A DNA stretch of 64,000 nucleotides, from NCBI GenBank assembly GCA_010645155.1, contig CM021322.1, forward strand, positions 11,743,841 to 11,807,840. The letters run 5' to 3'. Shown here one piece after another: positions 23,401 through 38,400 of the stretch. Source of the stretch: Tigriopus japonicus (Eukaryota > Arthropoda > Copepoda > Harpacticoida > Harpacticidae). Position 1 is the stretch's first letter; each line of letters opens with the position of its first letter. The translations under genes were made by a program, and so were the position numbers. The notes beneath the pieces are model-generated. The model was not told the DNA's origin and did not search any database. It saw only the letters and a program-made list of their open reading frames with translations.

Positions 23401-26400
23401 TCCTTTTTTATCTCAGTCAGGGAAAATGAGAGACTTCAGAAAAGTCGTAGTTCTAGTACCTAAAGTATCTTCTGGGTTACCCTGTTTCACGAGAAAGAAA
23501 GAATCCAAAATCTAGCGAAAGCTCTTGGAAAAGTGTCTTTCGAGTTATTTCTCAGGTGATGGTTTATAACTGTGGCTTACTGACAAAGACATCATGTAAA
23601 ATTGGCGGGAGTGAATTCGAGAGATCGTTGAAACCGATTCAGCATTTGATTCTGTTACACTAGATCTCTTCTAAAGATTATCTAAATTCTCAAAGAAATG
23701 ATGGAGGGGAAAAGCAAGAGAGGGATTCCTATCAAACGATATCGTCTTTCTTTAAACGAAAAAAAACAAATGTCATGGAAACAAAGGCAATTCCAAAAGC
23801 AGTGTTGTTGAATGTCTCACAAGGAAAAGCATGAGTTCTTACCTCATGGAGGGTCAAGGGCTTTTCAGGTTTTCGCTTACAATCGAAGCGTCCATAAATG
23901 GCGGAAAACTTGCGAACTTCGTCCATTTTTTTGGGATCCTCATTTGGCATGGACAAAACACCCTTCAAAATAATCAGTGTCGATTTGTCGATTCAGTGTT
24001 TTTTCTGTAGAATCGCATTCACTCACCTCGACTTCTTTGCTAATTTTCTTCTTGTTGGTCGGTTGCTTCATATCAAAGGTTGGGGGTAACTCTTTCACGA
24101 GAGCAGCCGCTGTATCAGCTATCTTTTGGATTTGACCCTCTACCAGAACCGGGGTCAATTGAAGGGGTGACGTGGACATGGGTGGGTAATCGAGCCCACT
24201 CTAGAGAGAAAGAAACCGCATGAGCCTCGCCATCTAGTACCTAGGTATTCATTTATGGTCCATCCCAAATCCACTATGATTCAAAGGGTACACACATGCG
24301 ATTGACTAGCCCTACTTACAATCAATTGTCTCCACAATTAGTTGCAAAAGACAACACAGAAGAACACAAAATCTTGGGCTAGGGCTTGTTTTATATTTTC
24401 ATGCAAGTGATGTGTTTTCAAAAACTCCTAACACTCCTCATTTTGCGCCAAGAAGACACACTGGGACCACTGGGACCAAAAATATATTTTACAAAAGTGT
24501 TTATCGTATTAAATTCCCGCGAAATTTATGCACAATGGCACCGCAATTGGGGTCTCACCTGAGAATACGCCGGGGACGATCCCCCTGCACTAGCAGCTGA
24601 CGAGATCGAGTTGTGGTTGTCCTTGAGTCCGGCCGATGATAAACTGGGGGGCGTGGAGGGCGGAAATGGAATGGCTCCAGGCGGGGGCGAAGATCGGGCG
24701 AGGAATTTGGGTCCGCCACCACCCTGCCCCCCTCCACTTCCTTGGACGGACGTGTTGGCCGATGTGGCAGAAGGAGCCGAAGTGGACGGAGGCAGAATAG
24801 GGGAACTGGTGAGAACGGTGGCCGTTAGGGGTGACGAGTGCATTGACGACGCCAGGGTCATGGGTGAGTGAGGGTGGTTGAGAACGGACGCATTGGAGAT
24901 GGGGCCGTGGGTCAGGCCTCCCGTGGACGTCGACCCCGAGGAGACCACGGTGGGGGGCGTGGAACAAGCCAAGCCTCCTCCACGAATCACAGCCGCTGCG
25001 GCACTAGGTGCAGTGAAATTACTAAGAGGCACCAGCGGTGCTTGAAAGAGTCCTGAAAAGCCAATAGCAGTGTGTCTATGGGGTAGTAATCTTCGAGTTC
25101 ATAGCGGATGGCTGATGGCTTAATTGAATCGTGTTTATAGTCGGGGAATGGTTACAAAACCAGTCACGGTAATGCTTTGACTCAGACCCAGCGGGTTGAT
25201 TTGCCCGACCTCGTTTATTTCATCCCCTAAGTGTCAAGGAAGGGAACCTGAGGGGAGGGAAAGTCAGCTAAAGAGACGCTCCTGCCTGAGCTACTCTTGT
25301 GTACTTATGCTGGTGGTGTTTTAGGTCTTTTTGACTGTTATTGCCGTCTAACATGCATCATCATCGTCATCACCAATCCTATCGTCATCCTTCTTTTTTT
25401 CAGGGTGGTGTACTGCTGAGTCTTTTACCAGGGACCGTGGCCAAAGTCATGACAAAAATCCTTTTGAAACACAGTCTGTCTTTATGTCTGTCTGTCTGCC
25501 TGCCGTTATTGGCCTAACTCTTCTGTCTGCATGAATAACTCTGCAAACCTCAGGCACAGTAACATATAGACACTTCATAGATTTATGCAGTTGTACTATC
25601 CTGTCGCCATATGTAGTTCACTACGTAAAAAAAGGTGTACGGTAGCGAACCGTATGATCTTCAAATTGTCAATTCTATCGAATTTATCTCGAAAAACAGT
25701 TCATAATATAGATCGGTAATGCAGGATGTGTAGGTAGTTCAGAGGCTTGTTCTCATTTCGAGTCCGTGGAATAGCAATTGTACAAACAGGCAAAAAGTTT
25801 TACCTCAATTATCTCGTCGGCGTCATTTTTTTGTGCCCAGAGAATCATCTGATTGGGGCTTGCCAATTATGTTCATTGAAGAGATTTTCTGTACCTCTAA
25901 CCAAGACGGCTAAAATGGTTTACACCCAAGAGTAAATTTGGTCTTCCTCGAGAAGCAAATATTCATTAGATAACAATGCAGAGGCATGATGGCGTATCAA
26001 GTGACGACTTAAAACGTTTAGTTAGAAAATACTTTATTGTTTTTTATCAGGTGTCTCCAGGGTTGAATTGATTTTCTATCATGGAGTCAGAACAAAAGGG
26101 CAGTTATGAGAACCTTAAAGATTTCATACCGAAATTAAATAAAAGAGAGAAAACCTCCGTGGTTGGGTGCATTAGCGAATTCTCCTTCCCACATACGTAG
26201 ATAGTTGATCACGTGGAGGAATGCAGATGCGAGTGACTCGTATGCAATTCATTAATAAAAAGCAGTCGGAACCTTGATTCTTCATATTGTTTACAATCGC
26301 CCTCCCCCTTCCCTTAGAATTGCGATTCAAACATGGTTGTCCCAATCACGCTAAGGGGTGGTCATTTCATGTTCTAGCCTCCCCTTCAAAATTGTGAGGC

Positions 26401-29400
26401 ACTTTTTCGGCTCACTCGTCGGTCCTTCTTCTCTCATGATTTCAAATACGTAGAGCTAAATGTACATAGTACTAGCAGATCCATCAGAAACGGCTGGCTC
26501 TTTTCAGGTTCATTTTTGACGGCGTTAAATGCCTCTAATGACAAGTGTAAAAAAGTTTTGAACGGCTCTTTGGCAAATCGACAAAAACCCGCATCGGGCC
26601 CGACCCAACTGGCGCCCGACTTGACACTCTGAGACTCATCTTGACTATTGAACGAGGGCTATTTAATTGACATTACAGAATGGCTTGAAAATCAAATTAC
26701 TTAACCGAAAGGTATACCTTTTGCTATAAACTTATTGGACTGATGAACAAAGAGCAGGATGAAGCACGAGCTTTGGGAAATTTTATTGATGACCAATTGT
26801 CATTGGGGTTTGAGCGAAAGACCCGGATGAGTTGACCCGAGGGTCTCGTGAAACAAAAACGAGAAGATATTTGGATCGATCAACCCCACATTCAAGTAGG
26901 GGAGAAGCAAGATCGAACTATTTTCTGGATCCGTCCGAGCAAAAAGAAATTAGCGTTTTTATCGACGGGCAATGACAATTGAAGTAATCAATTAATAGCC
27001 CTCCAAATGATCCTGGGCTTCCTTGAATTGCTTGAATTAATTATGCATGGACAATGAGGTCAGCGCCTAATGAGACACCATAAAATCATGTGCCAAAAAA
27101 TCTTCACTCCATGCACCCACAATGCCCATGTAGTTAGCTCTAAGGTCGTTGGCACTAAAAACTTGTTCGGCGATCCACCTTTTTGTATCCATTTATATTC
27201 CAATTTCATTCGTAATCTCGTCTTCATTAAGCAATTCTACTTTTGATCTGTCCTACCTGGGTTTTGAGCCCACTCCTGAAGAGCCTTCTGAAGTCTCCGT
27301 ACATGCAAAGGCTTGGAAGCCATGCCCACCAAGGCCATGATCTCCAGAAATTCCTCCTCTCCAGCTTCACAAAGTTGGTGCACGTCATCTCCGCCTAAAT
27401 AAGTTGAAAGATTGCAAAAAAGCAACAACGAATTTTAGTGAGGAATCTCACATTCAATGGCCCCAATAGAGCGGGCAGGAACCGCCGAAAAAACTCACCT
27501 TGAGCGATGAACACGTCGTAATATTGCAAAAGATTGGCCCGCTGAAGCACACGGTAGAGTTGAAGTTCGGACTCATTACTCGGCTGATTTGTCACCGCAA
27601 CTGAAATCAGAAAAAAACATCCAGGATGAAGAAACAAGATTCCTGAGTTTACTCTCGTGTCCTTTGGATCAAGATACATGTTCTAGTGTCAATGAACTCT
27701 TTTCGAGGAATTCGCTTCCAAAAGTATCGTAACCTTGTAACCTTTCAAATCAAATCTTAGGCTTAACCTTCGTTCCAACGAAAGCTACTGTGGGAACCAT
27801 AATTGGGGATCAAAGCATAATTTCATCTCCCCCATCAGGTATGAGAAGGTGACACGGACGCTCACCACTGAAACTGTACATAGCCCATCGTCAATGTACA
27901 TCGAAGTTGTTATCATTCATCCTCCTTCCCCCTGAGGCACTCTGCCAATCTCGTTTTTGCCAGGCCTTGTCACGCAGGCCTGCTGGCTCATCGCGAACAT
28001 TCGCACACCGACCACACTCTCAGCTGCTGCAATCTCTCGCCCAACAACAACAACATTAGCCACTACTTCTTCTACTACATCAACAACTAACTACTCCCCT
28101 ACTCCACAACTCCTTGTCCATTCCACGAAGCAGTTGTGAGTACATATTCTGCACAATCGAGCCTGATTGGATTACACGACCAACCTGGAGTAGATGACGA
28201 GGTCGATGACGGTGAGGACGAAGAGGCATTCCGTTGCTGTTGGGGATGATGATGATGTTGGTGGGGATGAGGTGGAGGAAGCCCAATAGTGGCACTACTC
28301 GCACTAGATGAATTCGAATTCGCGGTTCCACTCTGACTGGCCGACATCTGGGAACTACTGCCGCCCAATTTCCTCTTGGCAGCCCCCCTTGGGACGGAGG
28401 AAGAGGCCGAGGACGAAGATGGTGGATTATTGATGTTGTATTGGGGATGACTTTGGAGTTGATTGATCCCACCACCTTTGAAAGGCGGGGACAAAGACGT
28501 TAACACCGATGATGAAGAGGGTGCCGACGACGATGATAGGAGTTCCTCTCGTTTGATTGTGGCCGAGGTCGTTTCTGAACACGTGGTGGGCCCAGCATAG
28601 CTGGAATTGCCGGTAGATCCACTAGGATGGCGAAGACGTCTCTTCCACGAGTACAAATCGTCGGTAGTGTCCATCCAATCCGACAAATCAGGTTCTGGGG
28701 GGTTCCTGATGATCGGGGTCTGTCTGCGACGACACTACGTCAGATTAATGGCACATAATAGGTAGAGTCCTTCCAACGAAAGTCTCTTGGAGAGACCATG
28801 AACAATGCTGTTTGACAGATTGATCCAATTTTTGTTGGAACCCAGAGGTCACTTCGTGGGGGTTTGGGGTGTGAATGCTTCAACCGATGAATGAGGCTTC
28901 ACTGCGTTTAAAACACTTTCGATATTGGCGCAATGTGTTTGTGTGATTTCTCTTTTTGTGTGCTCTTGTGCTGTTTTTTAGACTCGTGGAGAGTGAGGGA
29001 GCCCCATGTCTGCGCTGTGGGTGCGAATTCGCAAGACTGTCATTTCATGGAGAGTAGAAGAGTTCATTCGGCCTCGCCGTCTTCTTTTAGCACAGTTCAA
29101 TCGACGCCTTCCCGAACGGTGGTGGTGGTGGTGGTGCTCATGTTGTGGATGGTGGTGGTAGTGGTGGTGGTGGAGGTGGAGAATTAAACGGAGGAGTAGG
29201 AGGACGATGTGGACTTGGAAGAGACGGAGGATCGAGGAGGATTCCTGCCTTCCCCCGACCGACACAAGCGAGGTTCCCCCGTGTTCCTTCACACACACGG
29301 GCATACGTCCACCTCCCGTTCGTTCTGCGAATCATCCATCCTGCCGACAGACGGAGAGACGCACGGACGGACGGACGGACGGAGCAGAGTTCTCTCTCCA

Positions 29401-32400
29401 GCGCTCACCAGGGCTAAAACACTCGCACGAAACAGCGAAAGAACGAACGAACGAACGAACGATGGCCCCAGACCGCTCAACAGGAACGAGGGAACGAAAG
29501 AGTTAGACACCACTTGAAAAAGTATGCATGCAACAACATCCTTCATCCATGCGAGCTCACGCCGAGCAGGAACCTCCGTCAATTGATACATACTCAAGAA
29601 AATGGCACATTGACGTAGGAGTAGGAGTAGTACGGACTCCTTATTAGCATGGAGTGAGTGGTAGCTCGGCAGATTTGTGATCCAACAAAAACTGTTGGTC
29701 GTTGTTCAATCCAGATGACTTTTTTTACAATCAAGCTCTCCATTTTGGATCCGATTTGGATCTCAACCAAGAGCGATATTGTATGCCAGAATCATCTACA
29801 GAGACAGACATACACGACGTGCAGAAGAGAGAGGAAACTGCAGAGACTGGGAGGCGCCTGTCGGTCGACTTTAAGGATGGAGAGAACCTCGAGCCTCGAG
29901 GATGTGTGCCTGGTTCCTTGTTGGGTGTGCAGTCTGTCTCTCCGAGGCCCCTACCTTGCGGCGATGATGGCTTCTCTGGAAATTCCAAGTTGGATAGTAG
30001 TTCCCCTTCCCCTCTCTCTCTCTTTCTTTCTCTCCTTCCCTCCCTCACCTTCTTGTTTCTCTCCTCTCATTCCCTCACTCCCTCACCCACATTCGCTCAT
30101 TCCCAAGTCACGCACTTTTGCCATTTCCTCACCTACACGGCATGTGAGTGTCTGAATGTGTGTGTATGGATGAGGGTCAGACCGAAAAGCGCTCGTACGT
30201 ATGGAGAAAAATAGTGGCTTGAAAGACTGGCTGCTCTCGTTGGAAACAAGACGAAAGGCTGAGAAGACGACGAGAAGGGGTTATAGACCCTACTTTTGTC
30301 GTTTCTTTACATTCCCCCCCTCCCTGTTCCTCTCTCTCTTCCTCTCTCTGTCTCTGTCTAAGCGATCGTGTGTGGCTAGATGGCACACATATTCACCCAC
30401 AGACACGTTCTTATACTACTGAGGCATCCAGTCTGTTTACAGACATCATCATGCCTCCTAAAAAGGCAAGCCGGGCCCTGTCTGATCATCATCGATCCCT
30501 TCCTTCCTTCCCTCCCTCCCTCCCTCCCTCATTCACTCACACCCTCACCAAGTCCGTCCCTGCGGCCGTTCTCGCACTATTTTCCGCACACCAAGAACTA
30601 ACTCTTTCTTCAACTTGAGACTCGGGAGTCCTCTAGAATGGCCTCTCCGTGGCTCCTCCAACTCTTCAATCGCGTTGGCACTCTCCTGCCTTCTTTCGGT
30701 CTTTCTCGCTCTCTCACACACACGAATGTATGTGCCTACTACACACATATATACGTACATACGTACGTACTCGGTGTTCGGGCATGCAGCAAGCACTTAT
30801 TCTTGCACCATCATTGTCAATCGCGGTTTTCGCCCTCGCTTCTCCTTCTCTCATGGCTTCTTCCACTCTCTCCTTCTCTGAGGCAAACTCTAATTTCGAG
30901 TCAATGACTGATATGATTTTCATAATCATGTGACATCGTCGTCGCAGTCGTTGTCGGGTATGAAAAACGAATTGATTTGCTAATCTTTTATAGAATTTGC
31001 AATGCTCAAACAAACCTAAAATGCCTTTCACTTGGCTTCCATAAGGCTTCTTTTTCATCCAAGAACAAAGAACGATAGAGCTCTCTTAAAGCTACGCAAT
31101 TTTCGACATTGATTAGAGATAGATTGCCAAAATCTCCTCCACTTACATTTCCCAAACACCATCAAAGTCGATTTTCATGTTGAAAGAGAGAAAGAGTCGG
31201 TACGCCATAAGCATATCATCCACTTGTAAGTCGTCTCTCTATCAAAGGGTTCACTCCCGTTGTTTCCTCAAAGCCAAGAGGGCCTCACTCGGCGTTCGAG
31301 AGGGCAAAAAATGGCAAATGCAAACTAACTGGCAGCTAAGTTACATTCGCGCTCCTGGAAGGCGTGAATTGTGTATACATAGTAAGAAATAAACAGGTGA
31401 AGTGGAAGCCCTCGATCAGGTAGCGAAACAGACGAGCTGTTCGCGTCCAAATGTCTCCACAAAGTGGAAACAATGTTGATCGGATCCAGCGAGATGAGCG
31501 CCGTCACCAGGGATGGGGCTAACCAATAATCAGTACAGGAACGACACCCTAAAAAACAGGGTAGTCTACATGTGAGAGACCGACTCACACATGGGGAGTG
31601 ATTGAGAAGTTCAAATCGACAAAAGAAAGCCTCCCTTCGATCTATCGAATGTGTGCGTGTGTCAAGCCAGAGCCTTGTGTCCGGCCCACGATGTCCGTAG
31701 CCCAGGGAACGCTCCCCCAGTTATCGAGCGCAGGGTAAAAAACCGAGCGAAAGATCAAGTTTAAAGGGCTTGAAAGTCAGGTTCCACGAGGCCACGGGAA
31801 GGGAAAGAGTCCAAATATCGCTCAGACGAGAACGGAGAAAAGAGAAAGACGAGAAATGGAGACGAACACAGGGGTAGGGAGAGAGAGAGGCTAGGGGAAG
31901 GAATGGACAATAATAACCTGTACGCACGGAGGCAGACACTGAAAAATTGGAAGGGCAGACAAGCAAGTCATGCTCTGTCTTTCTCTGTCTCTCACTTCAT
32001 CCCCTGCTCTTGCTCTCCCTGAAATGCTTCCTATGGAGATTATTGCTAGTGGTTGCCAGATGTACCTTTCGGGATGCTAAACTCTCGATAGAAGTATTCA
32101 ATTGAAGCAGATAGGGCTCACAGTTTTTCAGCTCCGTAAAGAGGTTAAAAATTAATGAATAACGTTGAGGGTTCAAAGAAAAATCGTAAGATCGTACTTA
32201 CTAACCAACTTAACAAGTCGCTGTACGATCTTAAGATCGTTCTTTGCATCTAAAAACTAGCCTCAGATCTCTATTTAGTCTTTGAATAAGCACCAGGTTC
32301 ATAGTCATTTTGTTGCCCAATGAAATTGGTATTTATTCTTCTCATGAACTGGACAATTAAATACTGAGGAGGGCCTACGTTTACATTTTAAAATTTCCAT

Positions 32401-35400
32401 CCTTCAAGGGATACCTAAGTGTTAGCCAAAATGTTGCGTTGACCAATTTCAGACCGTTTTATGCCCACGATAGTATTTCTTATTGGAGGAAATCCTAAGC
32501 TAGGCCTAACCATATCTATTTTCAAGATTGACGCTCTCACGTCATTCGTACATAGACAAGGGTGGGAATTTGGAATATACTTTTAACGATACGTGTCTAT
32601 GCTCAAGCACATGGACAACCAAATACTGAAATAAAAACCAATACTGTACCTACAATGGACAAAGCGAACGGCCAAAACTACCCCCTGACTGCATGTGTAC
32701 AAAGTATGTACTTATTTATATGCGCCCTGTTCACGGTCGAATAAAGCTCGACGAGACTTGGACCGGGAAAAAAGGCTCGAAAGAGAGAGAGGAAAGCGCC
32801 CAGACACACCAAAGATACAGTGGACTCGCGATTTAGTGAACACTTTATCGCGATTTGATTTTTGTTGCAAAAAGTAGTTTTGACGTGATGGACTTCTGCT
32901 CTCACAGTGTGATGCATTCAAATGATTTCACAAAAACGTGTCAATAACAAATTAGTTCATTAAATTTGTTGAGTTATGGTGTGTTCATGCGAAAAAATTG
33001 GATTTGGGGTTGAGGCTCGTTTGATTCTTCATGGAATTTGTCCGTGCTTGCTATATCATTTACAAGTTTATGGAGAAGCAAGGATCTTTTGAGTGCAAGA
33101 TATACCCCTCGAGGATATGATGATGTAACTTCCTGCCAATTGTAAAAGCTCAATCAAACGGTTAATTTGTTCCTGACCAAAGGAGCCATTATTTCGAGAG
33201 GTGACTGTATGTAATTGCATGACGTATGTATGTAGTACGTGTTCAGCAAGCACTCTCGTACCAAATTGAACAGGTGGACTCTGAAAAAAAAGCAGTCCCC
33301 CATTGGATCCCTCTGGCATATTTTTAAGATTATTGACGCTTAATATAAATTCAGAGTCATACCATTCTCACAATTCTTTAGAATAACTTGATTTGAACTC
33401 ATGTGGAATTTGAGACGTTGGTAAACACTCGATTGCACTATATTCTGCCGAAATTCTAGATAAGAAGACGATTACCATTCCATTTTGTTCAATAAATAAG
33501 AATTGTACATTCTAATCAAAGGCTAATGAAGTAATTAAGATTTTAGTTACTACGATCAGTGGCACTTATTTTTGAAAACAGGGTGTGAAGTTATCAGGGA
33601 GAAAATTTGTGAAAGATATCGTATTTTAAACTCATCCTTCCTTTGACAATAACTTCCGTGCTTTTCTCACTTCGTGGTTAGACAGATCTTTTCATACTGT
33701 TTGTTTGGTTTGTGAACCAAGTTTAAGTGAAAAGCTTCTTGCATTTGGCTTCAATTTGCAATGCTGAAAACGCCTCCTCGCCAAGTGATTATTATTGACC
33801 AACTGGTAATGTTTCTCGACGCTTTGCAAACTGGTTGGTTTGTCCAAGCAAGCAAGCAAGTAAACAGGGCCGTAAAAACCAGACCGGTAAGTGGCCGTGG
33901 CTTTGCGATCACATCACCCATGTCTATACGTATATATATATAGACAATATAGACAATTCACTTAAAGTGCAGAAAACTCAGACATTTTAATGGGTTTTGC
34001 ACCGAGACAACAAAAAATACAAGCCCAAGCCATCCTCGACTCGGGTCATTTCGCAATACTAGATGGACATCCTGTTGGTCCTTATTTAGCTGGCTTGAAC
34101 CGTCTAGTAAAGAAGCCAACCATCAAAACGATGGACTGAAGAATTCAAGACCGCCATTTTCAACTCGCATTAGTAAATGCAAAACTTGGCAAACCTTGAG
34201 GTGGGAAGCTAAAACATATGGGTGACTGCAACTACAAATGAGACAAGACGAATTTTCAGGGGAACAGTCTGCCCACGAAAGTTTCACCATTGAGCTTGTT
34301 TGTCCTAAACTGGTTCTTCAAAGGCAAATCAGTCCCCCAAAAATCTGGCGCCATATTAAGGATCCATAAATTGGGTGGTCAAGTACATTTGAAATTAGTT
34401 CCGAGTCTAACTTTGGATGATTTTGGCCACTTTTACGAAAATGTCATATTCAAATTATCTGACAGTTTTTGCTGGACTTTGGCTTCTGTGATGTACCTTG
34501 TTCGGTAGAGATCAATGCTGCTTTATGAAATATATTCTAGATTTTACATACATGGCAAAACATTTCACTTAGCATCGGAAAACTTCAAGTATTCAATTTG
34601 ATTTTTCACACAAGGTCCAGCTCGAACACTTTTTATTGGCTAAATAGCAATAAAAAACCAGTGTGAGCTCAGCGACGAGACAAGTCAAAGCTAGACATAG
34701 TCCGTCCGTGAATAGACCCTTTTTTGGCAAGTGCTGGACAAATGTTTACCATAACGGCCAAGTGCAAAATGGGAAGGAACCTCCATATTATCGAGATACC
34801 TGCGAGCTTTTACTGAACATAACCCACAATCCCAACGAGACCCAACAAGAATCCACGTAAACAACGTGCCCTCAGGAAACAGACCCATAATTCTTTCAAT
34901 GGTATTGTCGATCTATTCGGCAATGCACGCAAATGTGTTTGAAAATATCCGCCTGTTTCCAAGCAAAACACAGTTCACTCAGTTCCATGATACATTCTTG
35001 CTCCGCACAATTAACCGTCAAAGTCTAGACTTGCAACAATGGTTGCAATTATAGTTGCGGACAGCAAAAACTCAAGCTTGCAAAAATTTGAGATGATAAA
35101 AATGATCGCTTCCATTATATCCCCCTCCTTTGTATCGCTGTTTTTAGGGTGGTTTTGTTCTCATTTGAAAAAAAATCTCAAATTTTAACGTTTCATTTGT
35201 CCTTCTAAAATCATCATAACGTTAATGTATTTTTAACCTCAAAATTATAAAGCCAAAAAGATGAGAAAAATATGACTATTGCAAGGACCTAAAATATGAT
35301 CCATTTTCAAATAAACATTTTACAAGTGACTTCTTTAGAATGTTGGATAATGTTCCAAAATATCTACTTGCTTTAGGATACTCCGATAGATGATAAGTCT

Positions 35401-38400
35401 GCGAATTTTAACCGGCGAGTAATAACTAACGCAAAAAAATGACAATTCAAGCCCTTCGGACGAGCTTTTGATGTTGTTCTTTTGGCTTTTACATTTTCAA
35501 AAGAAATTTTGCCCCAATATTGTTCTTAAACACTAAATTTTTGAACCTCGAAAATCATTGAAATATAACTCTTCCTCTCTTCCTTAATAACAACCAAAAT
35601 CTTCATGACCATGTTCTGTGTTGGTTTTGCAATTAAAGTCTCATTCGATATTTTCATGTTTATGCTCAATTCCAGTAAACCCGAGTAAAGCTGAGAGTAA
35701 ATGATGCCAAGGACATGCATTTTTAAGCATTAAGCATCTTTTTCCTTGCTCAAAAATATGAATAAAATGGAGCTTGAATTTTGCAATTAAAAAGGTGCGC
35801 CCTTTTTGGTCCATTCCTAGCTTCCCAGGTCGCTCTTTTGTGTGGAAATTAAAGTTATCGGGATTTTGTTTTTTCAGACGATGTTCGAGCTTGAGTTAAT
35901 ACTTGCATTACAATTGAAGACATCTCTTGAAATAGGTAATGATGTGCGTAAACTTTTAAGAGACATATTTCTTTTAAACATTGGGGGAGATGGTTGTAGC
36001 GCATTTGGTGAACGCGCGAGTGAGCCACGCTCGGGTTCAATGGTTCGATCCCAGGTTTCCCCCCACCCAGCTTCCCATTTCTAGTGGATACTCGCCTTGA
36101 ACGGCACCAAACCAACATCCCAGAATGGGCCCCATTGTACATTCAAATTAAATGTATTGTATATATACTGTATAATGTGAAAATGTATCCAATGACCTCG
36201 ATCTCGCAATAAAGACCTTCCGGACCTACATCACCCCCATCTTCCTCTACGGCCTGCACCTCTGGCTTCCCAACTCCGCCCAATCCGATCTCAAATCCGC
36301 CGATGCCACCTTCACGAAATTCCTCAAACGATACCTCTGCGTGCCCCAATATGCCAATAATGCATGAACGCATTTCCTATGCGAAACCGAGCCCTTCACC
36401 ACCGGGCTGGCAAGGTTAGTGTCCAACAGTGTTAAGAACCTGACCTTTCCGGAGGTGATGTCTGGACATATGCTGTCCTTCCCGGTCAAGGACTTGACAA
36501 CACCTTATTGTCCTTGGCCTGACATCCCTTCGGAATATTGGCGGTCACGCACCTTCGTCAGCGGGGTGGGCATTTGATTTTTGGACCTTTTGTCCACCCC
36601 TGTCCAAAAGGTGTCCAAAAGTGTCCAAAAATAAGGCTGTCCAAAAATAGGAGTGTCCAAAAGTGTTCAAAAATAGTAATTCGAAAAATAATGGTTAAAA
36701 ACATTTTTAGAATAACATTCTACAAACTTTCTCTCCAAAATAAACGTCACTTGACGAAATCTAAGCAAGAATAAGTCAATTCAGCATAAGAAACTTACAC
36801 TTAATACATTAAATGAGCCAATAACTTGAAGGCCAAACTGGACATTTGAACTTTCCACTCTTTTCATTTGACCACCGAGCATCGTCCAAAATGTGGGAAA
36901 GAATGATCGACTGAAGGAATGAACGAACAAACGAATGTGAGATTGGGACTACTAATAACACGCTCACACCACACTTCATGTTAAACATAGTATGCGAGTA
37001 CATTTTAAAGCTAATTGTGTCTTGATTTGTGACAAGAGAAGGTTACTTAGTATTTTGATTTATATTCCAAAGTTTATCATTGTTGCAAGTGTTTCCCATC
37101 CAAGAGGCAAGATGTCTTTTGACCTGACTGTCCAAAAAATGTTAACTATAATAAAGCACACTCAAACTGATATCAGATTGCAATGTGGGTATTATAATGC
37201 TTTTGCCAAAGAATTAAAGCAGTGTTGTTTTACTATTAAAAAAGAAAAGACTCTTGTTTACAGATGAGGAAATAAAATGTAAATCTTGAAACATTTTGAA
37301 CAGTTACACACATTTTACCATATTGTATAAACAAAACATTTATTTTTTTAACAAGTTATTAACAAGTTATCATGGCAAAGTTTGTTTCTCCAAGTAATGT
37401 TCCCATTAATAGAACTATTTTTGTTTAAGTACACAACCATGCATTCTTTAGAATTCAATTACTTATGTAGTGTAACTGGTTTTTCGTCTGATTTGAACAA
37501 CTTTCTTTTACGTTTGTTGGACTTTTGGACACTTATGGACATCTTTTGGGGATTTTTGGACACCCTCTGGGGATTTTTGGACACCTTCTGGGTATTTTTG
37601 GACACTTTTGGACACTTTTGGACACTTTTAGACACTAGGGTGTCCAAAATGCTCTCGATGTCGAAAAATGCCCACCCTGTTCGTCCGGCTTCCTGCCCAA
37701 CTCCATCAACGACGGGAACTAACGAAGGATCTGTTTCATCTGACCCACCCTCTCTACTGCAATAACCAAGATTTTCACCATCTACCGCTACCCAACTGTA
37801 TCTGCACTGTCTCAATCCTCGCTTCCTTTCTTTTATGTGCACTGAAACGTATTCTAGTCAGCTCATCTGTGATATAACTTTCTAGTCGACCATTTTTACG
37901 TTTTTTCCAAGTGACATGTCACCACTGCATATATATGATAGATTTGTACGCCCTGACATGACCATTAGTCGCAATAAAACTTATTATTATTAATAATTAT
38001 GATTATTATTATCATTATGATTATTTCACCCTGTTAAATGAGTGTTGGATCTCTTTCCCCTCAATGCTGAAAGCAATTCGGAAATTTGTGCACAGCCCTC
38101 TGTCACTGTGAAATGGAAGATGTCTCGAAGATCAAGTTTGAACTATGCATGATTCATTTTCCGAATGAAGACTTAATGTTAAGTGCCGTGGTTGTTTCAC
38201 TAATAAATGGGTCATTTTTTCACGTTGTCTTTCTTTCTCTCGTTCTCGTGTGGGTTTGAACATACGTATTACGAATGTAAGTGCGTACTGTACTGTACTA
38301 GTGCTCTCTTTGCGTTGCTGAGAGTGCGCACCGATTTCTGCTCTTTCTTCGTTCACTCACTTATGAAAATACAAGAGAGAAATGGCGCACGGGTTTTTGC

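Larger units (their letters stand above)
28675..36180 (-). other. nab: NAB first intron, proximal part
   Basis: If the distal exon is used, this is intron. If the proximal exon has its own promoter, the first kilobase is promoter and 5' UTR. It is rich in simple repeats at 29.1-30.6 kb and a tRNA-like SINE candidate lies near 36.0 kb. No gene is seen on either strand. Confidence 0.6.

Noticed and set aside
29145..30933. Many overlapping frames with Ser/Leu/Arg repeats
   Set aside because: Low-complexity read-through of simple repeats and CT-rich DNA; no conserved segments or splice logic.
37382..37842. Overlapping frames rich in repeated WTLLDT or KCPKVSKN words
   Set aside because: They are translations of the TGTCCAAAA subterminal repeats of the hAT element.
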